A stretch of 15,231 bases of DNA, from positions 1 to 15,231 of the forward strand of contig JAQUCQ010000041.1 of NCBI GenBank assembly GCA_028686145.1, written 5' to 3'. The position numbers and the translations under genes are program-made. The notes beneath the pieces were generated by a model, which was given only the letters and a program-made list of their open reading frames with translations, had not been told where the DNA came from and searched no databases. This stretch comes from Desulfuromonadaceae bacterium (GTDB lineage: Bacteria > Desulfobacterota > Desulfuromonadia > Geobacterales > Pseudopelobacteraceae). Position 1 is the first letter of the stretch. Every line of letters begins with the position of its first letter. Positions 12,753 to 15,231 of this stretch are shown one piece after another.

Positions 12753-14300
12753 TTAGTGACGGACGATGCCGTATTTCCGCATGCGGGCGCGAAGAGTGCT
12801 GGCGTTGAGACCGAGAAGTACCGCCGCCCCGTTGTTTCCCTCGATGCGCCACCCGGTTTTCTGGAGTACCTGAAGAATATGGTCCTGTTCCAGTTGGACG
12901 AGGGGGGTGATCTCGCCTCCTGCCGCTTTCTCAGGTTTCCGGAATGTATCGAACCGGTCCAATACCTGTAGTGATGTCCCTTGGCTGACAATCACCGCCC
13001 GCTCAATCACGCTTTCCAGTTCCCGCACGTTACCCGGCCAGTGGTACTCCTGAAGGGCGGTCAGGGTGTCTTTCGATACGGTTTCGATCTTCTTGCCGAT
13101 TTTAGTGTTGAATTTGGCAACAAAATGATTGACGAGCAGCGGGACGTCTTCTTTGCGCTGCCGGAGTGGCGGCATCATGATCGGGAAAACATTGAGCCGG
13201 TAGAACAGGTCTTCCCGGAACATGCCGTTCTTGACCTCTTCTTGCAGGTTCCGGTTGGTGGCCGCGATGATCCGTACATCAATTTTTATGGTACGGGGAC
13301 TCCCCAAACGCTCGAATTCGCCGTCCTGAATGACCCGGAGAAGCTTACTCTGCAGTTCCAGAGGCATCTCGCCGATTTCGTCGAGGAATATGGTGCCGCC
13401 GTCGGCCAGTTCAAAACGACCGATCTGCCGGGAATCAGAGCCGGTGAACGCACCCCGTTCCCGCCCGAAAAGTTCGCTTTCAGCAAGGGTCGCCGGCAGT
13501 GTCGTGCAATCAACGGTAATAAATGCCCGCCCCTTGCGGGTACTGCTGCTATGGATGGCGCGTGCCACGACCCCCTTGCCGGTACCGGTTTCACCGAGCA
13601 AAAGAACGGTTGCATTCATGGGCGCTACTTGTTCGACCTGGAAAAACACCTGTGAAAGGGCAGCGCTTTGACCAATGATTTCACCAAAGTTAAACTGCCG
13701 GGCTACCTCGTGCTGAAGGTAGACGTTCTCTGCCTGAAGCCGGTCTTTCAGCACTTTTATTTCCGCATATGTTTCTTGGAGAGATTTTTCTGCTTTTGTG
13801 CGTTCCTCAATTTCCTGCGTGAGTTGCATATTTGTCTTTAGCAGATCCTCGGTCCGTTCCTGCACGGTTTTTTCCAGTACCTTGCTGTAACTGTTCAGCT
13901 TCTTGTACAGCAGTCGCACTTCCAGATTGTTGTGGATACGCATCTTGACTTCGACCAGGTCGAACGGCTTGCTGACGAAATCTCTTGCGCCGGATTGTAA
14001 CGCGCGAATCTTGTGTCCCGGTTGGGCCGTTATCACGAGGACAGGGAGATAGTCGTCCGTGTCGATTGCCTTGAGTGCTTCCATAACCTGAAAGCCGTCC
14101 ATGACAGGCATCTGCAGATCGAGCAGGATCAGGTCGTAACTGTGTTCGCGGTGCAGCGCACAGACCTTCTCCGGATCCATCGTTGCCGTAACGCTGGTGT
14201 AGCCGGCTTCAAGCAGCAACTGCTCAAGCAGAGTGACATTTGGCTCTTGGTCGTCAACGACCAGGATGTTCGCTTTTAAAATCTCTGAATTAGAAATCAT
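12753..14300 (-). CDS. Sigma-54 activator response regulator (REC-coiled coil-AAA+-Fis)
   Basis: The 515-residue protein has a receiver domain (about 10-128; acidic pair Asp16-Asp17, phosphoacceptor Asp61, Thr91, Lys111), then a long coiled-coil linker (about 135-205). An AAA+ sigma-54 interaction domain covers about 206-440: Walker A GETGTGKG at 236-243, Walker B GGTIFLDE at 301-308, and the sigma-54 contact loop GAFTGS at 283-288. The C-terminus holds a Fis-type helix-turn-helix (about 470-515, GNNGAAVLLGLNASTLRARM). It should use ATP to open sigma-54 promoters when phosphorylated. The contact loop normally reads GAFTGA; the last residue here is Ser. The ATG at 14300 has AAAGGA about 9-10 nt upstream. 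The kinase gene lies 80 nt upstream on the same strand. Its stop is next to activator site 4, and it is the best candidate for binding all four dyads. Confidence 0.92.
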   Translation of the reverse strand: MISNSEILKANILVVDDQEPNVTLLEQLLLEAGYTSVTATMDPEKVCALHREHSYDLILLDLQMPVMDGFQVMEALKAIDTDDYLPVLVITAQPGHKIRALQSGARDFVSKPFDLVEVKMRIHNNLEVRLLYKKLNSYSKVLEKTVQERTEDLLKTNMQLTQEIEERTKAEKSLQETYAEIKVLKDRLQAENVYLQHEVARQFNFGEIIGQSAALSQVFFQVEQVAPMNATVLLLGETGTGKGVVARAIHSSSTRKGRAFITVDCTTLPATLAESELFGRERGAFTGSDSRQIGRFELADGGTIFLDEIGEMPLELQSKLLRVIQDGEFERLGSPRTIKIDVRIIAATNRNLQEEVKNGMFREDLFYRLNVFPIMMPPLRQRKEDVPLLVNHFVAKFNTKIGKKIETVSKDTLTALQEYHWPGNVRELESVIERAVIVSQGTSLQVLDRFDTFRKPEKAAGGEITPLVQLEQDHILQVLQKTGWRIEGNNGAAVLLGLNASTLRARMRKYGIVRH

Positions 14301-14336
14301 TATGATTGTTCCTTTAATAATATGCTGTTCTGGCGG

Positions 14337-14355
14337 AAAAACGGTTAGGATAACC
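14337..14355 (-). terminator. Weak hairpin with T-run between kinase and regulator genes
   Basis: On the minus strand GGTTA and TAACC (14355-14343) form a 5-bp stem around three bases, followed by a G and five T residues (14341-14337). The stem is short. It could lower, but not stop, read-through from the kinase into the regulator gene. Confidence 0.3.
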
Positions 14356-14380
14356 TGCTTATAATTCAGACGTTAAGCGA

Positions 14381-15231
14381 TCAACGTGTCGTTTTTGCAA
14401 ACTCAAGCGTCATGTCTAGTGTGTCCATGAACTCGTTGACTTTGATCGGTTTAGTGAGATACCGGAAAAAACCGGCCTCCAGGCCTTTTTCGATATCGCG
14501 GGGGATAGCATTGGCACTGAGTGCAACGACCGGAATGTGCGCTGTTGCCGAGTCTTCAGCCAGGATTTTCAGGGCGTCAAGTCCGCTGATTCCCGGCAGG
14601 TTGATGTCCATAAGAATGACATCAGGCAGTGAGGCGTGCGCAATCTCGATGCCACGTAATGCGTCCCGGGCACTCAGAAAACGGATATCAGGACGGCGCG
14701 CGATAAGATCTTCGACCAGCATCAGATTCGCCGGGTTATCCTCGACGTAGAGCAGGGTGTACATCCGTTCGGTATCCTTGATTTGCGTTCCGAAGGCCGA
14801 CGTTAATTCGACTGCTCCTGCAGAAAATTGTGGTTCGGTTGTCCGGTTAAGTTCAAACCAGAACACACTCCCTTCGCCTACCGTGCTGTCCACACCGATG
14901 GTACCACCCATCAATTCGACCAGTCGCTTGCATACGACCAAGCCGATGCCGGTTCCTTGTTCAACATCCGCCGTTTGCCCGAGACGATTGAACGGTTGGA
15001 AAAGCTGCTCCAACTGTTCCGGAGCCAGCCCGTCTCCGCTGTCCCGGACGCTGATACGAATCGAATCAGGGGCGCTCAGAGTACAGGTCACAGTAACCGA
15101 TCCGTTCGGCTTGTTGTATTTGATCGCGTTAGAAAGGAGATTGATAAGAAGTTGCTTCACTCGTGTCCGGTCGGCGTTGACAAAATAGGGTGTTTCAAAG
15201 TGGGTAAAGGTCACGTTGATGCCGCGTTCTT
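14381..15231 (-). CDS. Hybrid histidine kinase, C-terminal part (cut by window edge)
   Basis: About 282 residues are visible; the frame is open to the window edge, so the sensor region and the phospho-accepting His box lie outside. The visible part begins in the HATPase domain: N-box NLLSNAIKYN, G1 box DSGDGL, F-box FQPFNRLG, G2 box GTGIGLVV, then the strand SVFWFEL. After a linker comes a receiver domain (YTLLYVEDNPAN, phosphoacceptor Asp in LMDINLPG, Lys in YLTKPIK). It is likely the cognate kinase of the regulator at 12753-14300, by gene order and orientation. The extra receiver suggests either a phosphorelay or autoinhibition. A GTG at 15214 is inside the domain and is not the true start. 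Confidence 0.9.
   Translation of the reverse strand, partial: ERGINVTFTHFETPYFVNADRTRVKQLLINLLSNAIKYNKPNGSVTVTCTLSAPDSIRISVRDSGDGLAPEQLEQLFQPFNRLGQTADVEQGTGIGLVVCKRLVELMGGTIGVDSTVGEGSVFWFELNRTTEPQFSAGAVELTSAFGTQIKDTERMYTLLYVEDNPANLMLVEDLIARRPDIRFLSARDALRGIEIAHASLPDVILMDINLPGISGLDALKILAEDSATAHIPVVALSANAIPRDIEKGLEAGFFRYLTKPIKVNEFMDTLDMTLEFAKTTR

Noticed and set aside
12981..13655. A 224-residue plus-strand frame
   Set aside because: It lies wholly within the AAA+ domain of the sigma-54 activator on the other strand and is a by-product of its codon pattern.

Overview
The window reads like a chromosomal segment of a Geobacter-type member of the Desulfuromonadota/Geobacterales. This is an inference from the gene content (BON, CsbD, DUF3309 and Thivi_2564-type small stress proteins, a B12-binding radical SAM protein, a sigma-54 activator with a hybrid kinase) and from the many perfect sigma-54 promoters; no marker gene settles it. 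Nearly everything is on the minus strand. The single plus-strand gene is an MtfA-type zinc peptidase.

Layout by coordinate (minus-strand genes are transcribed from high to low coordinates): 1-1105, N-terminal part of a TamA-like Omp85 outer-membrane protein, cut by the window edge; 1287-1505, small lipoprotein; 1625-3004, lipoprotein alpha/beta hydrolase; 3055-3246 and 3324-3479, two tiny membrane proteins; 3480-3700, sigma-54 promoter plus upstream activator site; 3753-3857, 34-residue membrane peptide; 3889-4524, phosphatidylserine synthase; 4710-5510 (+), MtfA; 5543-6049, unrecognised membrane protein; 6162-6920 and 7102-7857, paralogous triple-BON periplasmic proteins separated by a rho-independent terminator; 7872-8402, Spy/CpxP-like protein; 8543-8722, CsbD; 8846-8993, second promoter plus activator site; 9071-10570, B12-binding radical SAM protein; 10691-10706, another sigma-54 promoter; 10835-11428, short SARP/BTAD-like protein; 11510-11657, third promoter plus activator site; 11697-11984, coiled-coil stress protein; 12086-12451, small lipoprotein; 12578-12727, fourth promoter plus activator site; 12753-14300, REC-AAA+-Fis sigma-54 activator; 14381-15231, C-terminal part of a hybrid histidine kinase.

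The most striking content is regulatory. Six minus-strand sigma-54 (-24/-12) promoters stand in front of genes of this cluster. Four of them carry the same 40-bp dyad, with arms AATCCGTCAT and ATGACGGATT starting 30 bp apart, and in all four the dyad begins 91-94 bp upstream of the -24 element. AT-rich IHF-like sequences lie between dyad and promoter in several cases. The only sigma-54 activator in the window lies next to the fourth dyad. The simplest reading, which is an inference, is a self-contained two-component sigma-54 regulon. It would switch on a set of envelope and membrane maintenance functions: outer-membrane assembly, lipid synthesis, periplasmic BON and Spy-like proteins, lipoproteins and small membrane proteins.
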